Below are positions 1-8,461 of a stretch of 64,000 bases of DNA, piece by piece. Origin of the DNA: Zwartia panacis. GTDB lineage: Bacteria; Pseudomonadota; Gammaproteobacteria; Burkholderiales; Burkholderiaceae_B. The stretch lies in the NCBI RefSeq assembly GCF_030410395.1, contig NZ_JAUHHF010000002.1, forward strand, positions 409,616 through 473,615. Direction: 5' to 3'. The position numbers and the translations under genes were made by a program. The notes beneath the pieces were generated by a model that ran no database searches, had not been told where the DNA came from, and saw only the letters and a list, made by a program, of their open reading frames with translations. Each line of letters opens with the position of its first letter. Within the stretch, counting starts at the first letter, position 1.

Positions 1-1857
1 ACGCAGTGAAATCTGTATCCGACCCGTGTTGACGGTTTCATTGACCCCATCAATGCCGATGAATGATGCCACGCTTGCCACATTTGGATCCCGCAAAATA
101 ATGGCGACTGCCTCCTGCTGGCGGGTGGACATGGCATTAAAAGATAAGTTTTGCGGCGCCTGAGTGACCACCTGCACAAGACCTGTATCTTGCGCCGGGA
201 AAAAGCCTTTTGGTATGACGAGATAAAGCAAAGCCGTCAGAACAAATGTTCCCAAAGCAACAAATAGAGTCAGCGTCTGGTGACGCAAAACTACATTGAG
301 CCCTCGCTCGTACTGACGAATTAATGACTCGATCCAGGCATGCGTCTTGCGTGCCACCCAACCATACTTTTCCTCTTCACCCGCGCGCAATAGTCGTGCA
401 CACATCATGGGTGTCAGTGTGAGTGAAATAATCAGCGACAGAAAAATCGCCACAGCCAACGTAATGGCGAACTCCCTGAAGAGCCTTCCAACCACCTCCG
501 TCATAAACAACAGCGGAATCAACACCGCGATCAACGACAATGTGAGGGATACAAGCGTAAAACCAATTTGCGAAGCACCCTTAAGTGCGGCCTGTAAAGG
601 CTTTTCACCACGTTCGAGATAGCGCGCAATATTTTCAATCATGACGATGGCATCGTCGACCACAAACCCTGTTGCAATCGTGAGTGCCATCAGCGTGAGA
701 TTGTTGATACTAAATCCCACCAGGTACATGATCCCGAAGGTTCCGATCAAGGACAGTGGCACCACGACGCTAGGAATCAACGTAGCGGTCAACGTACGTA
801 GAAACACAAAAGTCACCAAGACCACCAAACCAATCGCGATGAGCATTTCGACCTGTACATCTTTGACCGATGCGCGAATAGTCTGCGTACGATCAGACAT
901 CACCGTCACATCCAGATTGCCAGGCAGCGCTGCTCGCAATTGAGGCAGAATTTTTTGTATGCGATCGACGACTTCGATAACGTTTGCGCCAGGTTGACGT
1001 TGAACATTCAAGAGAATGGCGGGTTGCAGATCTGCCCATGCTGCCAGCCGCGCATCCTCGGCTTCGAGGACAACCTGAGCGATGTCGCCCAAGCGCAGAG
1101 GCGACTCATTTCGATAGGCGACGATGAGCCCGCGATAATCCGCTGGATTTCTGAGCTGATCATTCGCATCGATCGTTGTGGAACGCACCGGACCATCCAG
1201 AGTCCCTTTGGGCTGGTTGACGTTTGCAGACACGACTGCCGCGCGCAAATCAGCGAGAGTCAACCCATAAGCAGCGAGTGCCTGGGGATTCGCCTGGATT
1301 CGCATCGCAGGCCGCTGCCCGCCGGCGATCGTGACCAGGCCGACCCCTGTGACTTGCGATATTTTTTGCGCCATGCGTGTATCGACCAGATCCCGCACTT
1401 GCGGCAACGGGACCGTGGGCGATGTGATGGCAAGCGTCATGACTGCCGCATCCGCAGGATTCACCTTGTTGTAGACAGGCGGAGCGGGTAAATCTCTTGG
1501 CAACAGGTTGCTCGCGGCGTTAATAGCCGCCTGCACTTGCTGTTCGGCGACATCCAGAGGAAGCGAGAGTGCAAATTGCAAGGTGATGGATGAAGCACCC
1601 GTGGTACTGCTCGAAGTCATCTGGCGCAAACCTGGCATCTGACCGAACTGCCGCTCGAGCGGCGATGTCACCAGCGCGGCCATCACCTCGGGGCTCGCGC
1701 CCGGGTAAAAGGTGGTCGTCTGAATAGTCGGATAGTCCACCTCTGGCAAAGATGAAACCGGCAGCCACCTATACGCGATCAAGCCACACAACAGCAAGGC
1801 GATCATCGCGAGCGTTGTCGCGACGGGTCGCAAGATAAATGGACGCGAGATGTTCAT
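1..1857 (-). CDS. mdtB: RND efflux pump inner-membrane permease, MdtB-like (partial, N-terminal 619 residues)
   Basis: Inner-membrane proton-driven multidrug exporter of the HAE-1 RND family. The reading frame starts with ATG at 1857 ([20 protein letters not shown]) and stays open to the window edge, so about 400 C-terminal residues are missing. Visible features are the first transmembrane helix, the periplasmic porter text beginning [12 protein letters not shown], and the TM4 motif [14 protein letters not shown] with the paired aspartates used for proton relay. The wording [16 protein letters not shown] and [16 protein letters not shown] resembles MdtB rather than AcrB. It follows the membrane-fusion gene by 12 bp on the same strand, so the two form one operon; an mdtC-type partner would be expected beyond the left edge. 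Substrate is unknown. Confidence 0.93.
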   Translation of the reverse strand, partial: MNISRPFILRPVATTLAMIALLLCGLIAYRWLPVSSLPEVDYPTIQTTTFYPGASPEVMAALVTSPLERQFGQMPGLRQMTSSSTTGASSITLQFALSLPLDVAEQQVQAAINAASNLLPRDLPAPPVYNKVNPADAAVMTLAITSPTVPLPQVRDLVDTRMAQKISQVTGVGLVTIAGGQRPAMRIQANPQALAAYGLTLADLRAAVVSANVNQPKGTLDGPVRSTTIDANDQLRNPADYRGLIVAYRNESPLRLGDIAQVVLEAEDARLAAWADLQPAILLNVQRQPGANVIEVVDRIQKILPQLRAALPGNLDVTVMSDRTQTIRASVKDVQVEMLIAIGLVVLVTFVFLRTLTATLIPSVVVPLSLIGTFGIMYLVGFSINNLTLMALTIATGFVVDDAIVMIENIARYLERGEKPLQAALKGASQIGFTLVSLTLSLIAVLIPLLFMTEVVGRLFREFAITLAVAIFLSLIISLTLTPMMCARLLRAGEEEKYGWVARKTHAWIESLIRQYERGLNVVLRHQTLTLFVALGTFVLTALLYLVIPKGFFPAQDTGLVQVVTQAPQNLSFNAMSTRQQEAVAIILRDPNVASVASFIGIDGVNETVNTGRIQISLR

Positions 1858-1869
1858 CTGTTATGGAGC

Positions 1870-3096
1870 CTAGGGTCTGACTGAACCTGGTGCACCACTG
1901 CGCGGCTGAGCTCGGACCGGCTGGGCATCCGGCCTAGGAGCCCTGCTTGGGTCGATGATGCGAACCTTTGCGCCCTCACGCAGTCGGTCGGTACCCTCCA
2001 AAACCACGCGATCCCCCTCTTTTAGACCTTCGAGTATCACGAGTGACTCTGCGGTTCGGTCACCTATTTTCACAGTTCGCACTGCCGCTGTTCCCTCCTC
2101 AGTCACGACATACACAAAAGCGCCTCGATTGCCCTGCTGAATCGCTCCGGCAGGAATGGTCAGTGCGTTCTTGATCGTGCGCACTTTCATTCGCACGTTG
2201 ACGAATTGATTAGGAAACAAAGCGTCATCATCATTTTTGAATTCCGCTTTTAATTTGACCGTACCAGTCGTGATGTCGATCTGATTATCGATCGAGATCA
2301 ATGTCCCCTGGGCAAGGCGCCTGGTATCAGCCCGATCATACGCATCGACCTCCAGTTTCTGACCGGCCAACATAGGTTGGCGCACAGCCGGCAAATCGTT
2401 TTCCGGGAGCGTAAAGACGACCGAAATTGGCTGCGTCTCGGTAATCACCACCATACCAAGTGGATCATTCGCGTTCACCAAATTACCTGCATCCACACGT
2501 CTGAGACCCAGCTTGCCTGAAATCGGCGCGGTGATCCGCGTGTAACTCAATTGCAACCGCGCGTTATCGACCGCTGCTTGATCGCTTTTGATTTGACCTT
2601 CAAACTTTCGGACAAGCGCGGCTTGTGTATCCAGCAGCTGCGGTGCGATAGAGTCCTGTTTGCGCAAAGTCTGATAGCGCTGTAAATCTCTCTTTGCGTT
2701 TTCGTACTGCGCCACGTTTTGTTGCTGGATACCAATCGCCTGATTGAGTGCCACTTCATAAGGACGCGGATCGATCAGTGCAAGCAATGTACCGGCCTTG
2801 ACTTGCTCTCCTTCCTTGAACAAAACCTCGATCAGCTCACCCTGCACGCGACTTCTGACCGTGACAGTATTCAGGGCGGTGACAGTGCCTAGCCCGCGCA
2901 AATAAATATCGAGATCTTGCAAACGCGCGGCCTCTACTTTGACCGGCGTCCCTGAGGACGCTCCAGCCGGAGGCCCTTTAGGAGCCACCTTCTGCGTACC
3001 CGACCACCACCAGGCTGCACCACCGAGCGCCAAGGCGATCACTAGCCACGTCAAGGGCGAACGCAACGCCGTCCTTGCTTTCTTGCTCTCAGACAT
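1870..3096 (-). CDS. mdtA: RND efflux periplasmic adaptor (membrane fusion protein), MdtA-like
   Basis: Periplasmic adaptor that links the inner-membrane RND pump to an outer-membrane channel. 408 residues, the usual family length. An N-terminal membrane anchor (about residues 15-32, LTWLVIALALGGAAWWW) is followed by the split lipoyl/barrel-sandwich domain, an alpha-helical hairpin (about 100-170), the beta-barrel region (TETQPISVVFTLPENDL) and a membrane-proximal domain ending in LKEGDRVVLEGTDRLREG. The C-terminal tail is rich in Pro, Arg and Ala. The ATG at 3096 lies 18 bp after zapD and the pump gene follows after 12 bp, so it is probably co-transcribed with both. No TetR, LysR or two-component regulator gene is next to the pump. 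Confidence 0.94.
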   Translation of the reverse strand: MSESKKARTALRSPLTWLVIALALGGAAWWWSGTQKVAPKGPPAGASSGTPVKVEAARLQDLDIYLRGLGTVTALNTVTVRSRVQGELIEVLFKEGEQVKAGTLLALIDPRPYEVALNQAIGIQQQNVAQYENAKRDLQRYQTLRKQDSIAPQLLDTQAALVRKFEGQIKSDQAAVDNARLQLSYTRITAPISGKLGLRRVDAGNLVNANDPLGMVVITETQPISVVFTLPENDLPAVRQPMLAGQKLEVDAYDRADTRRLAQGTLISIDNQIDITTGTVKLKAEFKNDDDALFPNQFVNVRMKVRTIKNALTIPAGAIQQGNRGAFVYVVTEEGTAAVRTVKIGDRTAESLVILEGLKEGDRVVLEGTDRLREGAKVRIIDPSRAPRPDAQPVRAQPRSGAPGSVRP

Positions 3097-3114
3097 ATTG
3101 ATTCCAACTGGCCC

Positions 3115-3867
3115 TTAAAGGGCGCAAAGGGTCATTTTGAAGGCCACATCGTGATTGACGGGCTGGGGTCGTTGCTCACCATCCTGCGAGGAATAGCGAA
3201 TCCAGACCATATATTTGTTGGCACTAATTTCAGGAAAGACGTCGGCTGACTCATCGACCCAAACCCTCAATAACTGATATGTTTTGCCAGCAAGCATCTG
3301 TTGATACGCTCCCTGGGGTGCCACGGCATCCGTTGGCTGACCTGTTTCCCGCAGAAGGCGCATCACCATACTGATGCCCGCTTGCAAAGGCATCAACGAA
3401 GACATCCATCGCTGCAGATCGGCGCATCGCTGCGCTTCCGATCTGTATTGCCAGGCGTGAAAAGAAGGCATGTCCACTTGGGTACCGCCGCCAGGTACGG
3501 CAAGCCGCCCCCTAAGACTACTGAGCCATTCATTTGCCCTGAGTTCCTGACCTGTTTTGCCCGCGGCATTCAGATTGGTGATGACACGCTCAATCTCAAC
3601 GAGCATCGCAGCCAGGGTTTTCGGATCCACGCTGGGATGATCCCGTAACGACTGCAAAACATTACGCTGGCGCTCCAGGTCCTGGAGAACACTGCCTTTC
3701 ATGTCTGTTCGTTCAGTCGCATCAAGCAAATCAAACAAGGCCGCAAGCGCGACCTGATGATGCCTGGCATCACCGGGCTTGGCAAAGAACATCATTCGAT
3801 CGAGCAAGGCCTCCAGGCGCATCAGCGCACGGACTCGCTCATTAAATGGGTATTCAAAAAGAATCAC
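3115..3867 (-). CDS. zapD: Cell division protein ZapD (YacF, DUF1342)
   Basis: Cytoplasmic FtsZ-bundling factor that helps hold the Z-ring together. 250 residues, normal for the family. The N terminus ILFEYPFNERVRALMRLEAL is diagnostic of ZapD; the rest is a helical domain and a beta-rich C-terminal half, with no membrane segment. The start codon is GTG at 3867, chosen because the family begins at this MILFEYPFNER text. It is third in the minus-strand run pilD-coaE-zapD, an order common in beta- and gammaproteobacteria. The usual small zinc-protein gene yacG is not found after it; an RND efflux gene follows 18 bp downstream instead. Confidence 0.95.
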   Translation of the reverse strand: MILFEYPFNERVRALMRLEALLDRMMFFAKPGDARHHQVALAALFDLLDATERTDMKGSVLQDLERQRNVLQSLRDHPSVDPKTLAAMLVEIERVITNLNAAGKTGQELRANEWLSSLRGRLAVPGGGTQVDMPSFHAWQYRSEAQRCADLQRWMSSLMPLQAGISMVMRLLRETGQPTDAVAPQGAYQQMLAGKTYQLLRVWVDESADVFPEISANKYMVWIRYSSQDGEQRPQPVNHDVAFKMTLCAL

Positions 3868-3924
3868 TGGTTCTTATCATCCAAGCTCATGGCATTTGCG
3901 CTGCGTTTAACGCTTTTTACCTAA

Positions 3925-4524
3925 CTACGCTAGGTTACACCACGCTTTATGCAAGACCAATACTTGTTTTTCAAGATCACTCAGCGAGGTATTTGCCATA
4001 TTGCTAATTATATCGTCCGCGGCTGCCAGGCGCTCCCCTCGGCTGACTTGTGCAGCCATGATTCGGCGGATCGTCTCGGCCGGAATCCCGCTTCTGGCCT
4101 GCACCCGCGCAATCTGCGTTTCCTCTTCGCAATCCACGACACACAGACGGTCGATTCGATCACGCCAGCGACCTGACTCGATCAGCAGAGGCACGACAAA
4201 AACAGCGTAAATGCCAGTAGCTTCTTGCGCCTGCCTAAGCACTTCTTGTGCAATCCGCGGATGCAGAATCCCCTCTAACTGCGCGCGACGACTGGCATCC
4301 GAAAACACCAGTTCGCGCATACGCGCCCGATCCAAAGCTCCATTCATGTCAATTAATTCAGGGCCAAACGATTCGCGTATGGCATCGATTGCGGAGCCAC
4401 CGGGTGCCGTGAGCTGATGAGCGATTAAATCCGTATCAATGACAGTCGCGCCCCAACTGGCCAGAAGGTTGGCGACATGGGTTTTGCCTGAGCCAATCCC
4501 ACCGGTCAGACCAAGCTTAAACAT
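3925..4524 (-). CDS. coaE: Dephospho-CoA kinase
   Basis: Last step of coenzyme A synthesis: ATP-dependent phosphorylation of the ribose 3'-OH of dephospho-CoA, in the cytosol. 199 residues. The P-loop GGIGSGKT is at residues 8-15 and is followed by the family text VIDTDLIAHQL and the HPRI segment of the CoA-binding region. The frame is open further upstream, but the ATG at 4524 is preferred: it follows AGGAG with 7-bp spacing and puts the P-loop at the usual position. It starts 10 bp after the pilD stop and precedes zapD by 57 bp. Confidence 0.96.
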   Translation of the reverse strand: MFKLGLTGGIGSGKTHVANLLASWGATVIDTDLIAHQLTAPGGSAIDAIRESFGPELIDMNGALDRARMRELVFSDASRRAQLEGILHPRIAQEVLRQAQEATGIYAVFVVPLLIESGRWRDRIDRLCVVDCEEETQIARVQARSGIPAETIRRIMAAQVSRGERLAAADDIISNMANTSLSDLEKQVLVLHKAWCNLA

Positions 4525-4534
4525 CCCAATTCTC

Positions 4535-5233
4535 CTAAAAAAATGACTCAGACCAGTCAAAAAACAGCATCAGGATACCCCCAAGCGCCAAACCCGGCCC
4601 AAAAGGCATGGGATTTCTCAGACGACGACCGAAAAAACGGTTTGCAATCAGGGCTACCAACAGACTGAAAGATGAGGCGATTAACCACACGAAAGGTAGG
4701 CCAAAGCAACCTAGCCATGCCCCGATGGAAGCGGATAACTTGAAGTCACCATGCCCCATCATCTGCCTGCCCCATACTCTTGCTATCAGGGCACATGGCA
4801 ACCACAGCGCAATATAGCCCGCTGCGGCGCCCCAAACAGCCTGTTCAAGCGGTAGTTCACCCATGCCGGCCGCATTCCACAGTAGCCCGAGCCAAAGTAA
4901 AGGCAGCGTCAATATATCCGGCAATAGGCGTATTCGGGCATCAATCCGGGCAAGAAGCAACAGCACTGCGCAGTAAAAAAAGGCTGTCCAAGCCGTTACG
5001 CCTGCCCCCCACTGCATCACCACCCCGATCGCGCACAGGCACACCAACAGAACCAGTAAAGCATCCTGCCAGTGAAGCCCTCGAATCGCCGGATCTGACC
5101 ACTCGAGAGCAGGCCGCAAATGCGTATCTGCCAAAATTTGCTGAGGTATTTTCCAAGAAAGCCAAATCAGCGGGACTGCGGTCGCCAACCCCATCAAAAC
5201 AGCCACAAACACCGGGAGTCCATGGTCAATCAC
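4535..5233 (-). CDS. pilD: Type IV prepilin peptidase (A24A), short form without the usual N-terminal domain
   Basis: Inner-membrane aspartic protease that cleaves prepilin or pseudopilin leader peptides. Both catalytic aspartate regions are present: ARIDARIRLLPD and GHGDFKLSASIGAWLG. About seven hydrophobic segments are seen. The protein is about 232 residues from a GTG at 5233 (AAGGA 9 bp upstream), whereas PilD is usually near 290. The missing part is the N-terminal cytoplasmic domain with two CxxC zinc pairs and the GSFLNV text tied to N-methylation; no such cysteines are present. An in-frame ATG at 5275 would add 14 residues and would not restore it. pilB and pilC, its usual upstream neighbours, are absent; a divergent lipoprotein gene lies there. 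Protease activity is likely and methyltransferase activity doubtful. Confidence 0.88.
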   Translation of the reverse strand: MIDHGLPVFVAVLMGLATAVPLIWLSWKIPQQILADTHLRPALEWSDPAIRGLHWQDALLVLLVCLCAIGVVMQWGAGVTAWTAFFYCAVLLLLARIDARIRLLPDILTLPLLWLGLLWNAAGMGELPLEQAVWGAAAGYIALWLPCALIARVWGRQMMGHGDFKLSASIGAWLGCFGLPFVWLIASSFSLLVALIANRFFGRRLRNPMPFGPGLALGGILMLFFDWSESFF

Positions 5234-5330
5234 TTTAATATTTCCTTTGTAAGGTGTGTGCAGCGTCCATGCCAAGTGCGTAAAATGCGTTCATATTCAG
5301 CTCCGTCAGTCTTTAATTGGGAAAGTCATC

Positions 5331-6095
5331 ATGTCAGGTCGAACAGCAGGGCACCTCTCACTGCACGCCACTATTTGCCGTTATCTCGCGATCACCCTGC
5401 CCATCGTTCTAGCAGGCTGCGCCCAGATGCAGCAACAAATGCAACAGCCTGGCTACTACAACCCACCGCCTGCCAGCTCCACCACTGACGCAATCGAAAA
5501 TGCCGAAGGTCCATATGGCACGCAAACAATCCGTGCGCCGAGCCAGATTCAGATTGGCCTGAAAAACAGGGGCTCTGATGCCGCACCCGTGCAGGGCTCG
5601 GCCCCGCAAATCGCGACAGGTCAGACGACTTCGACGGCTACACAGGGGGCTTCTGGTGCAGCGGGTGTGGCCACTGGATCAAGCACGACAGCGGATACGC
5701 TTCAAGCCTCACTCTTTCCAGAGCCATTAACGTTCGCCGGTACCCTGCCTTGCTTTCATCCCGAAATGAAATGCTCGGCACAAAAAATCACCATCACGCT
5801 TGCACCCAATGGTCGTTGGCGGGCACGTGCCGCTTATCTGGAACAAGCCAGCAAGAGTGGTTCAACCCTTGCTGACCAAGGTTGCTGGCGTGTCATTCCA
5901 CAAGCGGTTCCACGCATCATTTTGCTGAACCCCTCGGGTAACGTGCGTGCCGAAATGGCGCAGACCTCCGGGAACGTTTTACGTTTGATCTCGATCAATG
6001 GCGACTCAGTCAACTTGACCTACACACTGACCCGACAGCCTGACCTTGATCCAATCGACGAACTCAATAAGACACCAGCGCCCACTTGCCCCTGA
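5331..6095 (+). CDS. Lipoprotein with NlpE-like domain
   Basis: Predicted outer- or inner-membrane lipoprotein of unknown role. From ATG 5331 (254 residues) a signal peptide ends in the lipobox LAGC, followed by a Gln-rich then Ser/Thr/Ala/Gly-rich linker (about residues 30-140). The C-terminal part has an NlpE-N-like strand pattern: FAGTLPCFHPEMKC, then ITITLAPNGRWRARAAYLE. In NlpE the two cysteines are a CxxC pair; here they are CxxxxxxC, so metal or redox function cannot be assumed. An earlier in-frame ATG at 5256 would bury the signal peptide and is rejected. The gene diverges from pilD and ends 10 bp before the end of a facing HTH gene. Confidence 0.8.
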   Translation: MSGRTAGHLSLHATICRYLAITLPIVLAGCAQMQQQMQQPGYYNPPPASSTTDAIENAEGPYGTQTIRAPSQIQIGLKNRGSDAAPVQGSAPQIATGQTTSTATQGASGAAGVATGSSTTADTLQASLFPEPLTFAGTLPCFHPEMKCSAQKITITLAPNGRWRARAAYLEQASKSGSTLADQGCWRVIPQAVPRIILLNPSGNVRAEMAQTSGNVLRLISINGDSVNLTYTLTRQPDLDPIDELNKTPAPTCP

Positions 6096-6105
6096 GATCC
6101 CGAAC

Positions 6106-6333
6106 CTAAGGTTCAGGATTGGTGCAAACTTCACGCGCGAGCTGGACTGCATTGCGCACGCCCATTTTGTAAAAAATGCGTGCGCGATGCGCTTCGACGG
6201 TGCGCATCGAGATGCCCAGTTCAAGTGCTATGAATTTGTTTGATTTGCCTTCGGCGACCGGGTGGATCACGTCGCGTTCTCGGGCGGTTAGCGCTCTCCA
6301 GCCAGCGCCACGGGCGTCTTCAAAATGTTTCAT
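6106..6333 (-). CDS. Orphan LuxR/FixJ-type HTH protein (DNA-binding domain only)
   Basis: A 75-residue protein that is almost entirely a GerE/LuxR-type helix-turn-helix: LTARERDVIHPVAEGKSNK, then IALELGISMRTVEAHRARI. The wording is closest to the output domain of FixJ/NarL response regulators, but no receiver domain is encoded upstream. Two adjacent ATGs follow GGAGG; the second (6333) has the workable spacing. Start at 6336 would add one Met. It faces the NlpE-like lipoprotein gene, with 10 bp between the stops. An inverted repeat containing TTGACA lies about 55-70 bp upstream. Likely a small transcription regulator; target unknown. Confidence 0.82.
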   Translation of the reverse strand: MKHFEDARGAGWRALTARERDVIHPVAEGKSNKFIALELGISMRTVEAHRARIFYKMGVRNAVQLAREVCTNPEP

Positions 6334-6389
6334 CATGCCTCCGTATCATCACGGACTGAAGTCTGGCAGAGTGTTGGCTTGGGGGTAAG

Positions 6390-6405
6390 CTGTCAAATCT
6401 GACAG
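6390..6405 (-). promoter_or_regulatory. Inverted repeat with embedded TTGACA upstream of the HTH-only gene
   Basis: CTGTCA-AATC-TGACAG is a perfect 6-bp dyad. Read on the minus strand it contains TTGACA, a consensus -35 hexamer, about 60 bp upstream of the HTH gene start. A factor bound here would overlap that -35 box, so autoregulation is possible. No good -10 is seen at 17 bp, and binding is inference. Confidence 0.4.
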
Positions 6406-6464
6406 GCGGAATAACCCTAGGTACGTATTGACAGATGACCGAAATTGAACTGCCGTGAGCCTGG

Positions 6465-7337
<873 letters not shown>

Positions 7338-8216
7338 TCAAACTGCCGCGCTGGTATAGGCGAGTCGCACATAGATCGGCGCATAGGGCTCCGCCTGCGT
7401 GATTTCAAGCAATGACTCTCGAGAAAGCTCAAGAAGCGCCAGAAAATGCACGACGACAACCGCTACTGCAGCGCCCTCTTGAATGCGCTCCATGAATAGC
7501 TCGCCAAATTCGATGAACCGCACATCGGACAACCGGCGCAGTATATGCGTCATATGATCGCGAACAGACAGTTGCTCGCGGGTAATGTGATGGTGTGCAT
7601 TCAGCTTCGCACGTTTGAGGATATCGATCCAGGCTTGGCGCAAATCCTCGACGCTCACATCGGGAAGGGCACGTTCGACGCGCAAGTCCGCAAAAGCCTG
7701 GGCACGCTGAAAGTCTCTCCCCAGTTGGGGCAGCGCATCCAGCCTCTGGGCTGCAAGCTTCATCTGCTCATACTCAAGCAAGCGTCTGACCAACTCGGCT
7801 CTCGGATCCTCTGGTTCTTCGCCAGAATCCGTTTTCTTGACGGGCAACAACATGCGCGCCTTAATCTCGATCAGCATCGCGGCCATCAAGAGGTATTCAG
7901 CGGCGAGTTCAAGGTTATGCATCCGGATCTGATCGACATACGACAGATACTGCCGTGTCACCTCGGCCATCGGGATATCCAGAACGTTGAAATTCTGTTT
8001 GCGGATCAGATAAAGCAGTAAGTCCAACGGTCCCTGAAAAGTTTCCAGGAATACTTCAAGTGCGTCGGGCGGTATGTATAAATCATTGGGTAACGCGAAC
8101 AACGGCTCTCCGTAGAGCCGAGCAAGCGCGACCGCATCGATGACATCAGGTGTGGTGTCTATCGTAGGATCGACTAACGCACTCAGACTATCGTCTGGAA
8201 CTTGACTTGAAACCAT
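7338..8216 (-). CDS. scpA: Segregation and condensation protein A
   Basis: Kleisin subunit that works with ScpB and SMC-type proteins in chromosome organisation. 292 residues from the ATG at 8216. The N-terminal SMC-binding text FQGPLDLLLYLIRKQNFNVLD lies near residues 60-80 and a winged-helix C-terminal region near 240-290. The frame extends a further 31 codons, but that stretch would overlap the DUF3460 gene and lacks homology-like text, so the ATG 5 bp after that gene is used. scpB is not in the window. The long N-terminal lead before the core domain is common in Burkholderiales. Confidence 0.93.
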   Translation of the reverse strand: MVSSQVPDDSLSALVDPTIDTTPDVIDAVALARLYGEPLFALPNDLYIPPDALEVFLETFQGPLDLLLYLIRKQNFNVLDIPMAEVTRQYLSYVDQIRMHNLELAAEYLLMAAMLIEIKARMLLPVKKTDSGEEPEDPRAELVRRLLEYEQMKLAAQRLDALPQLGRDFQRAQAFADLRVERALPDVSVEDLRQAWIDILKRAKLNAHHHITREQLSVRDHMTHILRRLSDVRFIEFGELFMERIQEGAAVAVVVVHFLALLELSRESLLEITQAEPYAPIYVRLAYTSAAV

Positions 8217-8221
8217 GCGGT

Positions 8222-8410
8222 TTAGTTGTTCTGGTAAACGTAAGGATTTTGACGCACGCGCGCTTGTTTGAATCCTTCGGCAAGCTCGGAATCCTGTGGG
8301 CGATCCCATAGACGTGCGCGACCATCGCGCTGGCGTTGCTCGATATCAGGGTGCTCCGTCTTGAATTTTTGGAGGAACTGGGTGATTTCGGAGGTGTATT
8401 GGTCGGCCAT
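8222..8410 (-). CDS. DUF3460 family small protein
   Basis: A 62-residue soluble protein of unknown function from a family found mainly in Burkholderiales. Recognisable text: YTSEITQFLQKFKTEHPDIE, RDGRARLWDRP and the C-terminal NPYVYQ. No membrane segment, no cysteine. It is the first gene of the run leading to scpA and panC, 5 bp before scpA, so it is probably translationally linked to scpA. Confidence 0.88.
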   Translation of the reverse strand: MADQYTSEITQFLQKFKTEHPDIEQRQRDGRARLWDRPQDSELAEGFKQARVRQNPYVYQNN

Positions 8411-8461
8411 AACTTGTCAACAAAAGGTTAGACTGCTCGCTAGTGTACTGTAGAGCCGCCC

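Noticed and set aside
5256..5330. Upstream in-frame start for the NlpE-like lipoprotein
   Set aside because: It would put 25 polar, Cys-containing residues before the signal peptide.
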